Below are positions 1 through 9,402 of a DNA stretch of 61,397 bases, piece after piece. The translations under genes were made by a program, and so were the position numbers. The stretch comes from Oscillospiraceae bacterium (GTDB lineage: Bacteria > Bacillota > Clostridia > Oscillospirales > Acutalibacteraceae): assembly GCA_015065965.1 (NCBI GenBank), contig SVPH01000016.1:1-61397 (forward strand). The letters are read 5' to 3'. The notes beneath the pieces were generated by a model that worked only from the letters and a program-made list of their open reading frames with translations, had not been told where the DNA came from and searched no databases. Within the stretch, counting starts at the first letter, position 1. Every line of letters begins with the position of its first letter.

Positions 1-5
1 ATTTT

Positions 6-81
6 GCCCTAATAGCTCAGTCGGTAGAGCACGCGGCTGTTAACCGCGGTGTCACAGGTTCGAGTCCTGTTTGGGGCGCCA
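6..81 (+). tRNA. tRNA-Asn (GUU)
   Basis: A complete cloverleaf is visible. The 7-bp acceptor stem is GCCCTAA with TTGGGGC, the anticodon stem CGCGG/CCGCG holds the loop CTGTTAA with anticodon GTT, the T arm is ACAGG-TTCGAGT-CCTGT, and CCA is encoded. It delivers asparagine. Its promoter lies before the window start. Confidence 0.97.
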
Positions 82-83
82 GC

Positions 84-115
84 AAAAAGAACCATCCTTT
101 CGGATGGTTCTTTTT
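84..115 (+). terminator. rho-independent terminator after tRNA-Asn
   Basis: A 9-bp stem, GAACCATCC with GGATGGTTC around TTTC, is followed by TTTTT. It begins a few bases after the tRNA CCA end. Confidence 0.93.
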
Positions 116-397
116 CTTTGCTCTTCGCTTGCTTTGAAATTGTGATCAGGTTTGAGTAATATTTTTAGTGCTTAACGGTTTGCAGGGAGTAGGGGATACT
201 CCCTGTTTTTTATAATTATATTATACAGCATATCGGTCAAGAGCGGATATTATTATGCGAGGATACGGGCGACGGAACGTCGCCCCTACGTAATTAAACT
301 GATTTTTGAAAATAAGACAGCAATTTTAAATAGGATAAACATGAAATTTTTATTGAACCATTTATAATTGAAAGACTTTTTAATTCTTAATTTTATG
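116..397. other. non-coding gap
   Basis: AT-rich sequence with no gene that has a ribosome-binding site. It holds only the short GC-rich palindrome at 267-285 described separately. I see no other signal. Confidence 0.6.
267..285. repeat. REP-like palindrome
   Basis: GGGCGACG and CGTCGCCC form a perfect 8-bp inverted repeat around GAA, in otherwise AT-rich sequence. It resembles in form, not in exact bases, the palindrome at 12128-12152. Such GC-rich palindromes are often dispersed repeats in Clostridia, but only two related copies are in this window. Confidence 0.5.
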
Positions 398-426
398 TTG
401 AAAATGTAATTGTTTAGTGGTATACT
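398..426 (+). promoter_or_regulatory. sigma-A promoter of the BspA-like gene
   Basis: TTGAAA (398-403), a 17-base spacer and TATACT (421-426). The expected start near 433 falls on the first arm of the inverted repeat at 432-535, so the transcript would begin with that structure. Confidence 0.7.
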
Positions 427-431
427 TTGAA

Positions 432-535
432 TGCTACACAAATTTGAATATCTCTGAACACAAGTGTGTATTTTACTAAGGTAAAAATGCATGCTCTATT
501 TCGCATACTTGTGTTATGAGAAAATTTGTGTAGCA
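432..535 (+). promoter_or_regulatory. structured 5' leader (nested hairpins)
   Basis: A perfect 14-base inverted repeat (432-445 with 522-535) encloses a 12-bp stem with one G-U pair (457-468 with 504-515), which encloses TTTTAC/GTAAAA (471-476 with 481-486). The outer 5' arm coincides with the predicted transcription start. A further 7-bp hairpin, AGCCATG with CGTGGCT, follows at about 544-566. I do not recognise a known riboswitch consensus. The leader is about 175 bases long and precedes the 1420-aa surface protein. Confidence 0.6.
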
Positions 536-608
536 ACAATCGGAGCCATGTGTTTTTCGTGCGTGGCTTCGGCTGCGCACTTTTTAATTGTCTTGAGGAG
601 GAATCATA

Positions 609-3600
609 ATGAAAAAAATCGGAAAAAGAGTTATTATTTCTATTGCTTTTTTAATTGCGATAATTTGCACGGCAGTGTTTGCAGTTAACAACTCGGAAGC
701 GGGACTTTCTGTTTCTGCGGCAACGGAAGAAAGCAAATACGAATATCATAACGGCAGTTTTTATCTGCCAGAAGACGAGGCAAAAGCTTTTCTCGGTTTT
801 GTGTATGATTTAAATCCTGATGATTTAAATGATAAATTAGAAAAAGATGGTAACACAATATTGGATCTTCTTACCGGTAAGTATGCAGGTTCAGAAGATG
901 AAAAGCCTATGAAAATGGTTGCTGTTCAATTGATTTTAAACAATCTGAATGCAAAAATACAAAAATATGACAGCATGAATGTTGTTTCAAGTGACATTTT
1001 GCTCGAATGGCTTTATGCAAAAATAGACATGGATAACCAAACACAAGATGTTATTAACGGCGAGTGCGATGAGCATCTTGATGAATTGAAAGCAACAATG
1101 CTTGATATTGCTCTTGATTCAGGACTGGCAAGTGCATCGGAAATTTCTGCCGTTTCAGATATAATTGTAGGTTGGCATTCTTCCTTGGAAGTTGTCTCTA
1201 AAGCCAAAGAGACAGCAGAAGCCGTAAGAGCCGGATTGGCTACAATCGGATATGCTGCTTCTTCAAGCAGAACTGCTATGTATAAATATTTTATTTCATA
1301 CATACAGAATCGTGACCTTGCTGATTCGACGGTTGACGGATTTGAAATTGCAATGGATTATAATTTGCTCGCCCTTTCATCAGAAGGACTATATGACCCA
1401 TTCCTCAACTGGGCAAGCAAAGACCACATTAAGGTTCTTAACAGATGGGCAGAGCTTATCTACTGGCTTTCAGATGATTTGGGCAAAGTTGATTTTGATA
1501 ATGATGAAAGTACAGATGATGAGGAAGATGTTCCGGTTGTTGAATTTACACCGGGAACAAAGGTTTATACCGGTCAGTGCGGTGAGAACGTTTATTATTG
1601 CCTTGATACCCAAACAGGTATACTTGACATTTACGGTAACGGTAAAATGTATGATTATTCATCTGGAAAAGCACCTTGGTATAACTATCGCCAGTATGTC
1701 TATAAATTAAATATTCGCGATGAAGTAACTTATATAGGAAATTATGCTTTTTACAACTGTTCAACACTCAGCTTTGCGGGTCTTGGATATGATTTAACCG
1801 GCATAGGAAATTATGCATTTTATAATTGTAGTAGTTTAGTCAATTTAGTAATTCCTGATGGTGTAAAAAAAGTTGGAAATTATGCTTTTGAAAATTGTAC
1901 TGCAATAAAAAAACTTAAAATACCGGTGTCAGCAGAACTTAATAAAGGAGCTAACAATTCACCATTTAGAAACTGTACTAATATTGATTTAATTATATTG
2001 TCAAAAGGTTCAGGTGTTATGCAGGCATACAGTAGTTTTAAATATGATGATAGTGCCACATATTATGAATGCACACCTTGGTTTATAAGCGGTTGTTCAA
2101 ATATAATCGTTGAAGACGGAGTTAAAAATATAGGCGAGAGAGCTTTTTATAAATTATCAGATTTAAAGAATATTATACTTCCTGATAGTATAGTAAGTAT
2201 TGATCTTGGAGCTTTTTATAATTGTACAGGATTAAGTGATTTTTATTTACCTGATGGCTTGATTAATATTGGCGGATCTGCTTTTCAAGGTTGTACAGGA
2301 TTTATATCCGTTGAATTTCCCGAAAGTTTAGAAAATATCGGTAATTATTCTTTTAAGGATTGTACGGGACTTACAAACCTTGAATTCCCATATAGTTTAT
2401 CGTATATAGGTAGTAATGCTTTTCTAGGATGCACAGGACTTGTAAATGTTGAATTATCACCAAATTTGACAACAATTGATGACTATGCATTTTATGAGTG
2501 CATAGGTTTAACTAATATAGTTATTCCAGATAGTGTAAAAAGTATTGGTAATTATTCTTTTTCTAAATGCTCAAATCTTTCTTCTGTTACGATAGGCAAT
2601 GGTGTAACTAATATAGGCCACGGTGCTTTTTACTATTGTACAGCACTTTTTGAAGTTGCTATAGGAAATAGCGTAACCAATATAGAAGCTAGCGCTTTTG
2701 AAGGGTGCGTAGGAATAACAAATCTAACAATCCCAGATAGTGTAAAAAAATTAGGGCAGTTGGCTTTTGGCGATTGTATAGGAATTAAAACGCTTTCAAT
2801 GCCGGTGTCTACTGAAGTTTATTATAACGAGCACTCAAATTACACTACATTTACCAATTGTAAGAATATACAAAAGATTATCCTTACTAAAGGCACAGGT
2901 GAGATGAAAGACTATTCAACTGATTATAGATGTATGCTATTTGTTTATTCTCCTTGGCAAATTAGTTATGATTCAATCAAAGAAATTATAATTGAAGACG
3001 GTGTAAAAAACATAGGAAACTACGCTTTCCATGAATTCCATAAATCAATAGACTTGATTGTTCCGGACAGTGTTGAGACAATTGGAAATCATGCGTTCAG
3101 TTCATCTCATTTAAATATAAAAATAGATCCAAATATAAAGAGAATATATGGTTATGCATTTTATAAATGTCCTAGTATTGATAAGTCAACAACTCTAAGC
3201 GATACTATTTATATAGGTGAATACGCGTTTTATGATAGCAATCTTGATTATATACATATTCCTGTTGGCACAACATATATTGAAAAAAATATAATTGGTA
3301 AATCTAAATATATTTGTTCTAATAGTGAAGATTGCTATGCAAAAACATATGCAGATGAAAACGGATACACATTTAAACTCTGTGATAACCATATTACCCA
3401 CGTTGAAAGCATTTCATTTGATGCATCCGAAATCGAAATGGTTAACAAAAGCGAATATCAGTTTATACCGACCATATCCCCCAAAGATGCCGATGATAAA
3501 ACTGTCACATGGTCGTCCGACAACAAAACTGTCGCAAAAGTTGATGAAAATGGTGTTGTAACAGCGGTTTCTCCAGGCAATGCCAATATAACCGCAACCA

Positions 3601-4871
3601 CTAAAGATGGCGGATATACTGCAATTTGTACCGTAACCGTGTTGCCGAGAGATTTTAGCATTAATTGGATTGTTGATGAAATTGAAACAACATATATTGT
3701 TAAAGAATATTCCGATATAACGAAACCAGAATCTCCTCAAAAAGAAGGTTATACCTTCACCGGTTGGACACCTCAGGTTCCCGATATCATGCCTGCTGAG
3801 AATTTGACCTTTACTGCAACATGGGAAGCAAACAGTTATGATGCAGCATTCAATGCAAACGGTGGAATATGGGCTGACGGCACAACAGAAAAGACGGTTT
3901 CAACTGAATACGGCGCTGAAATCATTGCTCCCGAACCACCTACAAAGCAGGGCTATGTATTTTCAACATGGTCGGATGAAGTAGGTATAATGGATGATGC
4001 AAACGGAAAAACATTCATTGCCGAATGGATTCCAGCAACAGATACAAGATACACAGTTGAAACACACACAATGAATACAATGGGAGATTATGAAAAATCT
4101 GTTCAGACTTTCAGCGGAACAACAGATACAACCGTTAATGCCGAGTATGAAATTAGCAAAGGATTTGCACTCAATACGGAAAAGAGTGTTCTTTCCGGCG
4201 CAGTTGCTGCGAACAACTCGCTTGTGTTGAAAGTTTATATTGACAGAAATACTTACACTTTCACAACAATTGTTGACGGTGTTTCAACAAGCACAAATTA
4301 TCTTTACGGCTCGATGATTGCAGAACCTACTGTTCCTGTTAAGTCAGGATATAAATTCATTGGATGGAGCGGAAATGTTACTGAAACAATGCCTGCTGAG
4401 AACATGACCATAACGGCAGTGTTTGAGAAATCATATATTTGCCCGGATTGTGGAGATGAAATCCTCGGTGATGATGCCATTAGTGCCCATATTGCAGCAG
4501 AGGCAAGGATGAAAGCAATTGTTAAAATCAAGAACAACAACGGCTCAAAGACAATAAACTACGGTGAAACCCTCAGGCTTACCGCGATTACTGCCGACAT
4601 ACCTGCAGGTGTAAAAATTTATTGGTATGTTGACGGTGAGAAGAAGGGTGAAGGCGAAACTTTTGATGTGAAGTTTGAGAGCGGCACAAAGACGGTTGAA
4701 GTCAAACTTGTTGATGAAAACGGAAACATTCTTAAAAATGCAGACGGAAATGAAATCAAGGATTCCGAAAACGTCAGTGTTAAGTCAGGTTTCTTCCAAA
4801 AACTTATCTCTTTCTTTAAAAATCTTTTCAGAATAAACAGAACCGTTGTTCAGGCTTTCAAAGTATTATAA
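609..4871 (+). CDS. BspA-like leucine-rich repeat surface protein
   Basis: A 1420-aa secreted protein, probably a surface adhesin. An N-terminal signal peptide (residues 1-26) is followed by a helical region to about 300. Many LRR_5/BspA-type repeats (recurrent IGNYAFYNC-like motifs) run from about 350 to 920. A bacterial Ig-like (BIG2) domain spans about 930-1015, and InlB-type repeats ending in GW/TATWE-like motifs span about 1020-1270. A CPDCG motif comes next, then a predicted beta domain and an amphipathic tail rich in Phe and Lys (about 1390-1420). No LPXTG signal is seen, so how it is retained is unclear. The start is set by GAGGAGG eight bases upstream. Host ligand binding is known for some BspA proteins; the ligand here is unknown. 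Confidence 0.88.
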   Translation: MKKIGKRVIISIAFLIAIICTAVFAVNNSEAGLSVSAATEESKYEYHNGSFYLPEDEAKAFLGFVYDLNPDDLNDKLEKDGNTILDLLTGKYAGSEDEKPMKMVAVQLILNNLNAKIQKYDSMNVVSSDILLEWLYAKIDMDNQTQDVINGECDEHLDELKATMLDIALDSGLASASEISAVSDIIVGWHSSLEVVSKAKETAEAVRAGLATIGYAASSSRTAMYKYFISYIQNRDLADSTVDGFEIAMDYNLLALSSEGLYDPFLNWASKDHIKVLNRWAELIYWLSDDLGKVDFDNDESTDDEEDVPVVEFTPGTKVYTGQCGENVYYCLDTQTGILDIYGNGKMYDYSSGKAPWYNYRQYVYKLNIRDEVTYIGNYAFYNCSTLSFAGLGYDLTGIGNYAFYNCSSLVNLVIPDGVKKVGNYAFENCTAIKKLKIPVSAELNKGANNSPFRNCTNIDLIILSKGSGVMQAYSSFKYDDSATYYECTPWFISGCSNIIVEDGVKNIGERAFYKLSDLKNIILPDSIVSIDLGAFYNCTGLSDFYLPDGLINIGGSAFQGCTGFISVEFPESLENIGNYSFKDCTGLTNLEFPYSLSYIGSNAFLGCTGLVNVELSPNLTTIDDYAFYECIGLTNIVIPDSVKSIGNYSFSKCSNLSSVTIGNGVTNIGHGAFYYCTALFEVAIGNSVTNIEASAFEGCVGITNLTIPDSVKKLGQLAFGDCIGIKTLSMPVSTEVYYNEHSNYTTFTNCKNIQKIILTKGTGEMKDYSTDYRCMLFVYSPWQISYDSIKEIIIEDGVKNIGNYAFHEFHKSIDLIVPDSVETIGNHAFSSSHLNIKIDPNIKRIYGYAFYKCPSIDKSTTLSDTIYIGEYAFYDSNLDYIHIPVGTTYIEKNIIGKSKYICSNSEDCYAKTYADENGYTFKLCDNHITHVESISFDASEIEMVNKSEYQFIPTISPKDADDKTVTWSSDNKTVAKVDENGVVTAVSPGNANITATTKDGGYTAICTVTVLPRDFSINWIVDEIETTYIVKEYSDITKPESPQKEGYTFTGWTPQVPDIMPAENLTFTATWEANSYDAAFNANGGIWADGTTEKTVSTEYGAEIIAPEPPTKQGYVFSTWSDEVGIMDDANGKTFIAEWIPATDTRYTVETHTMNTMGDYEKSVQTFSGTTDTTVNAEYEISKGFALNTEKSVLSGAVAANNSLVLKVYIDRNTYTFTTIVDGVSTSTNYLYGSMIAEPTVPVKSGYKFIGWSGNVTETMPAENMTITAVFEKSYICPDCGDEILGDDAISAHIAAEARMKAIVKIKNNNGSKTINYGETLRLTAITADIPAGVKIYWYVDGEKKGEGETFDVKFESGTKTVEVKLVDENGNILKNADGNEIKDSENVSVKSGFFQKLISFFKNLFRINRTVVQAFKVL

Positions 4872-4873
4872 AT

Positions 4874-4917
4874 AAAAAAAGACTCATCCTTTTAAAGCAG
4901 CAGGGATGAGTCTTTTT
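4874..4917 (+). terminator. rho-independent terminator
   Basis: GACTCATCC pairs with GGATGAGTC and is followed by TTTTT, with an A run before it. It closes the BspA-like gene. Confidence 0.9.
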
Positions 4918-4998
4918 ATGCGCAAAATCCATTAATACGATTAATGTAAGTTGATTTTCGTTAAGATATACATTATAATATATTGCAGAGGTGATAGT

Positions 4999-5385
4999 AT
5001 GAAAATTGCAGTTACATATGAAAACGGAGATGTTTTTCAGCATTTCGGTCATACAAAGCAGTTTAAAATTTATGAAGCAGAGAACGGGAAGGTTATAAAC
5101 TCGGCTGTTGTTGATACAAACGGCAGCGGTCACGGTGCGTTAGCAGGATTTCTTGCTGCAAACGGCGTTGATGTTCTTATCTGCGGCGGCATTGGTATGG
5201 GTGCACAAAATGCTCTTGCAGATGCAGGAATCAAACTTTACGGCGGAGTTTACGGCGATGCGGATATCGCAGTTGCGGCTTTGCTTGGCGGCAACATAGT
5301 TTATAATCCTAATGTGAAATGTGACCACCACGGGCACGGCGCTGAAGGCCATGTCTGCGGCAGCCACGGATGCGGTAATCACTGA
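4999..5385 (+). CDS. NifX/NifB-family iron-molybdenum-cluster-binding-like protein
   Basis: 128 aa, matching the small Nitro_FeMo-Co fold (DinB-accessory NifX, MTH1175-type). It begins MKIAVTYENGDVFQHFGHT and carries the GVDVLICGGIGMGAQ loop typical of the family. The C-terminal tail (about 108-128) is rich in His and Cys and may bind metal. The start at 4999 is chosen because AGAGGTG precedes it; the frame stays open further upstream without a site. Its stop overlaps the next start by one base, so the two are probably translated together. Homologues outside nitrogen fixers are of unknown role. Confidence 0.85.
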   Translation: MKIAVTYENGDVFQHFGHTKQFKIYEAENGKVINSAVVDTNGSGHGALAGFLAANGVDVLICGGIGMGAQNALADAGIKLYGGVYGDADIAVAALLGGNIVYNPNVKCDHHGHGAEGHVCGSHGCGNH

Positions 5386-6176
5386 TGAAAATTACAGTTT
5401 TAACCGAAAACACAACAGGAAACGAAAATCTTACCGCAGAGCACGGTTTATCGCTTTTTATTGAAACAGAAAAGCATAAAATCCTTTTTGATATGGGTCA
5501 GACAGATGCTTTTTACAATAATGCCGAGAAACTCGGTGCAGATTTGTCAAAGGCTGATTTTGCCGTGCTTTCTCACGGACATTATGACCACGGCGGCGGT
5601 ATTGCAAAGTTCCTTGAAATCAATAAAACCGCAAAAATATTTGTCAGCCGCCTTGCTTTCGGAAAGCATTATAATGCAAGTGAAAAATATATAGGGCTTG
5701 ATAAAAGGCTTGCGGATGAAAAACGGCTGATATTTGTTGATGATTTTTATGAGATTACCGGCGGTATTTCACTGCATTCCTGCAATGAAAAAAACCGAAA
5801 GTTTTTAACAGAACCTTACGGACTCGGCATTGAGCGCAGCGGCGAGATTTGTCCCAATGATTTTCTGCATGAACAGTACCTGCTTATAGATGAAAACGGC
5901 AAAAAAGTTCTTTTCAGCGGATGTTCCCATAAAGGTGTTCTGAATATTGAGGAATGGTTTGCTCCCGATGTGTTTATAGGAGGTTTTCATCTTTCAAAAC
6001 TGGATACTCACGGTGAGGGTGCGCTTAAACTTAATGAAACAGCAGAAAGTCTTATGGTGAATGACACAAAATATTATACTGCGCATTGCACAGGAGTTGA
6101 GCAGTACCGTTATCTTAAAGAAATCATGGGTGATCGGCTCGGATACCTTTCAACAGGCAGTGTGCTTGAATTCTGA
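5385..6176 (+). CDS. metallo-beta-lactamase-fold hydrolase
   Basis: 263 aa. The HxHxDH metal motif (H64, H66, D68, H69) and later SGCSHKG and HC residues mark the metallo-beta-lactamase fold. It resembles the group annotated as 7,8-dihydropterin-6-methyl-4-(beta-D-ribofuranosyl)-aminobenzene-5'-phosphate synthase. That specific reaction is not shown here. It is coupled by a one-base overlap to the NifX-like gene, and this pairing is common in anaerobes, suggesting a shared metal-cofactor task (inference). Confidence 0.85.
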   Translation: MKITVLTENTTGNENLTAEHGLSLFIETEKHKILFDMGQTDAFYNNAEKLGADLSKADFAVLSHGHYDHGGGIAKFLEINKTAKIFVSRLAFGKHYNASEKYIGLDKRLADEKRLIFVDDFYEITGGISLHSCNEKNRKFLTEPYGLGIERSGEICPNDFLHEQYLLIDENGKKVLFSGCSHKGVLNIEEWFAPDVFIGGFHLSKLDTHGEGALKLNETAESLMVNDTKYYTAHCTGVEQYRYLKEIMGDRLGYLSTGSVLEF

Positions 6177-6242
6177 ACGGATTACTTGTGCAAATAGTAT
6201 AAATTTATTTCGACTTTTTTCGAAAGTACAATTTTTATGTCA

Positions 6243-6271
6243 TTGAAAACCGTTTTAACATATGATATAAT
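6243..6271 (+). promoter_or_regulatory. sigma-A promoter of cysK
   Basis: TTGAAA, a 17-base spacer and a perfect TATAAT, about 35 bases before the cysK start. No T-box or other leader fits in the short gap. Confidence 0.85.
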
Positions 6272-6306
6272 ATCAAATCGAATGATATCGGAGAAAGGTT
6301 TTCAAA

Positions 6307-7233
6307 ATGATTTGTAATACAATTCTGGAAGCAATGGGTAACACCCCAATTATCAGACTTCAGCATATGACAGGCCCCGATGATGCAGAGATTCTTGTTA
6401 AGTTTGAGGGTCTTAATGTAGGCGGCTCAATCAAAACCCGTACTGCACTCAACATGATTCTTGATGCAGAAGAGAAGGGTCTTATAAATTCGGATACGGT
6501 TATTGTTGAACCTACAAGCGGCAATCAGGGCATAGGTCTTGCGCTGGTAGGTGCTGTTAAGGGATACAAGGTAAAAATCATTATGCCTGATTCTGTCAGT
6601 GAGGAAAGACGCAAACTCGTTCAGCATTACGGCGCTGAGATTATTCTTGTTCACGATGCAGGCAATATCGGATTGTGTATTGAAGAGTGTCTTGCTCTTG
6701 CAATGAAGATGAAAGCGGAGGATCCGAATGTTTTTGTTCCTCAGCAGTTTGAAAATCCTGCAAACCCTGCCGTTCAAAGGTCGGTTACTGCAGTTGAAAT
6801 TCTTGAGCAGGTTAATGCACCGATACACGGTTTTTGTTCGGGCATCGGTACCGGAGGAACAATCACGGGCATCGGCGAGGTTCTTAAAGAGCATAATCCG
6901 GATATGACTATATGGGCGGTTGAGCCTGAGAATGCTGCAATTCTTTCGGGCGGTTCAATCGGCACTCATGTTCAGATGGGAATCGGCGACGGACTTATCC
7001 CCGACATCCTTAACTGCAACATTTTTGACGATGTGTGCATTGTCAACGATGATGAGGCGCTTCAGACATCAAGAGATCTGGCTTCAAAAGAAGGCATAAT
7101 GTGCGGCATAAGCAGCGGAACGAATGTTGCTGCGGCGCTAAGGCTTGCAAAAAAACTCGGTAAGGGTAAAACAGTCGTAACCGTTTTGCCTGATACGGCA
7201 GAGAGGTATTTTTCAACACCGCTTTTCAGATAA
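6307..7233 (+). CDS. cysK: cysteine synthase A (O-acetylserine sulfhydrylase)
   Basis: 308 aa, the normal length. It makes cysteine from O-acetylserine and sulfide using PLP. The PLP lysine is K43 in GGSIKTRT, the substrate loop is TSGNQG (70-75), and the phosphate-binding glycine loop GIGTGGT is present. The usual NPxxSxKDR is altered to LNVGGSIKTRT, so a related beta-substitution activity is not excluded. It has its own promoter and terminator and so is monocistronic. AGAAAGG precedes the ATG. Confidence 0.93.
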   Translation: MICNTILEAMGNTPIIRLQHMTGPDDAEILVKFEGLNVGGSIKTRTALNMILDAEEKGLINSDTVIVEPTSGNQGIGLALVGAVKGYKVKIIMPDSVSEERRKLVQHYGAEIILVHDAGNIGLCIEECLALAMKMKAEDPNVFVPQQFENPANPAVQRSVTAVEILEQVNAPIHGFCSGIGTGGTITGIGEVLKEHNPDMTIWAVEPENAAILSGGSIGTHVQMGIGDGLIPDILNCNIFDDVCIVNDDEALQTSRDLASKEGIMCGISSGTNVAAALRLAKKLGKGKTVVTVLPDTAERYFSTPLFR

Positions 7234-7236
7234 TTT

Positions 7237-7258
7237 AAACCGCCTCAGGGCGGTTTTT
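7237..7258 (+). terminator. rho-independent terminator
   Basis: AACCGCC-TCAG-GGCGGTT followed by TTT, directly after cysK. Confidence 0.9.
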
Positions 7259-7271
7259 GTTTTTTTTGATA

Positions 7272-7300
7272 TTGAAATTGAAACTTATATAATATATAAT
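7272..7300 (+). promoter_or_regulatory. sigma-A promoter
   Basis: TTGAAA (7272-7277), 17 bases, TATAAT (7295-7300). A second TTGAAA abuts the first. It serves the gene at 7334. Confidence 0.8.
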
Positions 7301-7333
7301 ACATTTATATATTATACCCGTGAGGTGGACGAA

Positions 7334-8284
7334 ATGAAAAATTACAATCACGCACTGCTTGTTATGGAAAAGCAGGATTACCCTGCCGAGGCAAGAGAAG
7401 TTATTATCAGAACAGAAGAAAAAATTATTAATAATGAACAGGCTAACAAGATATATGAGTCTATGTACAGAGCATATTGGGTTAAGAAGAAAAACTTCGG
7501 CGAGTTTTCGGATAAGTCAAAGGCTCTTGCTGAGATGATAGATGAAAGCGTGCATACGGTTAATCTTGTTCTTCTCATCAACTGCACAAAGCCCTTGCTT
7601 GCTGCTTACAAAAAAGAAGGCATCAGTGAGGATATTTATTGGAATACAATCATTGACCTTAAAGTTAAAATGCTTGAATGCAAGGAAAACCGTGATATAT
7701 GGGGCACTTTTGTTGAGGGTTGGTTCCGCGCATTTTATACTCTTGAGCGTTTCGGTCTGGGCAGACTTCAGTTTGAACTCTCCGATTTCGGCGAAGAATT
7801 CTATGAAGAAAACGGAATTTTTATAAAAGAAGATGAATTTGTTCTCGGCATGCATATTCCGTCGCATCTCGGACCTCTTACATACGAAGCAAGACTTGAC
7901 TCATATAAAAAAGCGTTTGAGATGTTTAAAGACAGATTCGGCGGCAAATATATCGCTGTTTGCTGCGGTTCATGGCTTCTTTATCCTGATAACCTTAATA
8001 TTTTGCCCGAAAAATCAAATGCAGCCGATTTCATTCTTGATTTTCAGCCGCTTGATATCAGACAGACATACGATTTCGGTGACGGATGGAGAATTTTCGG
8101 AGAAGGAAAAAGCAGCCTGCGTCCCAAGGAACTTCCGAGAAATACCTCAATGCAAAAGGCTTTTGCCGAGTGGTTTGATAAAGGCAAAAAAGCAGGCAGT
8201 GCTTATTGTATTCTTATTTTTGACGGCGAAAAAATTGTTACAAGATGTGACAGAGAAACTTACAGAAATAAATACGGATATTAA
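7334..8284 (+). CDS. acyltransferase-domain (GNAT-like C-terminal) protein, uncertain
   Basis: 316 aa, soluble, no signal or membrane segment. The overall pattern, with a helical N-terminal half and a C-terminal part containing LGMHIPSHLGPLTYEA near residue 175, recalls a Firmicutes family annotated as N-acyltransferase N-terminal plus GNAT-like C-terminal domain. I recognise it only by resemblance; the substrate is unknown. The ATG at 7334 is preferred over the in-frame GTG at 7325 because GAGGTGG sits seven bases before it. It is a single-gene unit between a strong promoter and a terminator. Confidence 0.55.
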   Translation: MKNYNHALLVMEKQDYPAEAREVIIRTEEKIINNEQANKIYESMYRAYWVKKKNFGEFSDKSKALAEMIDESVHTVNLVLLINCTKPLLAAYKKEGISEDIYWNTIIDLKVKMLECKENRDIWGTFVEGWFRAFYTLERFGLGRLQFELSDFGEEFYEENGIFIKEDEFVLGMHIPSHLGPLTYEARLDSYKKAFEMFKDRFGGKYIAVCCGSWLLYPDNLNILPEKSNAADFILDFQPLDIRQTYDFGDGWRIFGEGKSSLRPKELPRNTSMQKAFAEWFDKGKKAGSAYCILIFDGEKIVTRCDRETYRNKYGY

Positions 8285-8288
8285 TATT

Positions 8289-8316
8289 AAAGGCAGGAGA
8301 AATCCTGCCTTTCTTT
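8289..8316. terminator. bidirectional terminator
   Basis: A 10-bp perfect stem AAAGGCAGGA/TCCTGCCTTT around GAAA lies between two converging genes, with T-rich sequence on each side. Confidence 0.88.
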
Positions 8317-8318
8317 TA

Positions 8319-9254
8319 TCAGAATTTATAATCTGTCAATGCCTTGAATTCATAACCGTTTTCTCTTGCGTAGTCAATGATTCTGCCGAGGGCTTGGGCG
8401 TTATCGGGCGAAACGGAATGCAGAAGAATAATTGCACCGGGGTGCAGACGTGAGGTGACTTTGTCAAAGGCATAGTCGCCGCCTTTTGATGCCTTGACAT
8501 CCCAATCCGCATATGCGCATGACCAGAAAACGCTTGCATAGCCCATGGAGTCAATCAGTTCAAGAGCGTTTTCGTTATATGACCCTTCAGGGAAACGGAA
8601 AAACGGTGATGTATAGCCGAAGTTTTTGCGCAGATAATTGTCACATTCAAGAATTTCGTCAGCCATCTGCTGCCTTGAAATCTCGGAAAAATCAGCATGG
8701 TTTGCCGAATGGTTGCCGACGATATGCCCCTCATTAATCATTCTTGCAACCAGTTCGGGTGTGGACTTTATATGGTCTAAAGTGCAGAAGAAGGCAGCAG
8801 GAACATTCTTTTCTTTGAGAATATCAAGGCATTTATCAGTAAAGCCGTTTTCCCAGCCGCAGTCAAAGGTAAGGTAAAGCACTTTTTTCGCCGACTTGGT
8901 ATCGTAACACATAGCCTTGTATCCCGTTGACTCAAAATACTTTTGTGCATCAACGGAAATCTGATGGGGCTGAGAGTTTTTTGCAACCCCGAAACTGTGC
9001 TCAATCTTTTTAGTTGAAAGACCTCGTGTGTTTTCGGGGTCATTAACCGTAAAATCTGCCTTCGCCAGTATTGCTCTGCCTGTCAGTGCAGAAGTTACAC
9101 CGACTGTTGACGGAGGCTGGGTTGTTGAAAAATCGCGCTTATCTTCAACCGTTATCGGTGCGTTTGCGTTGTTTTCTTCAAGCGTGTTTCTGCCTGTACA
9201 GGAGGAAAGCATAATAAGCGAAACTAAAACAAAAATTAATAATGTTTTATTCAT
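8319..9254 (-). CDS. polysaccharide deacetylase lipoprotein (PdaA-like)
   Basis: 311 aa. A lipoprotein signal ends in MLSSC (C19). The NodB domain (about 120-305) has motif 1 TFDCGWENG and motif 2 HSANH. In PdaA, the cortex muramic-delta-lactam deacetylase, the second Asp of motif 1 is Asn; here it is Cys, so metal binding may differ. The start at the ATG 9254 follows AAGGTG; the in-frame GTG at 9263 overlaps that site. A role in the spore cortex or peptidoglycan is inferred from PdaA similarity. Confidence 0.85.
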   Translation of the reverse strand: MNKTLLIFVLVSLIMLSSCTGRNTLEENNANAPITVEDKRDFSTTQPPSTVGVTSALTGRAILAKADFTVNDPENTRGLSTKKIEHSFGVAKNSQPHQISVDAQKYFESTGYKAMCYDTKSAKKVLYLTFDCGWENGFTDKCLDILKEKNVPAAFFCTLDHIKSTPELVARMINEGHIVGNHSANHADFSEISRQQMADEILECDNYLRKNFGYTSPFFRFPEGSYNENALELIDSMGYASVFWSCAYADWDVKASKGGDYAFDKVTSRLHPGAIILLHSVSPDNAQALGRIIDYARENGYEFKALTDYKF

Positions 9255-9402
9255 ATTTAACACCTTGTTTTATTGTATTGTTTAATGTTATTATATGCAG
9301 TGCAAGTTGTTTTAAAAAAAATAAAAAATTTTTTAAAAAAGATGCAACAAAAATGATATTTGTCGACACTTATAAAATGAAGGGTAGTTGGGAGGGTCGG
9401 TT

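Noticed and set aside
491-688. 65-aa frame before the BspA-like gene
   Set aside because: It overlaps the structured leader and has no ribosome site.
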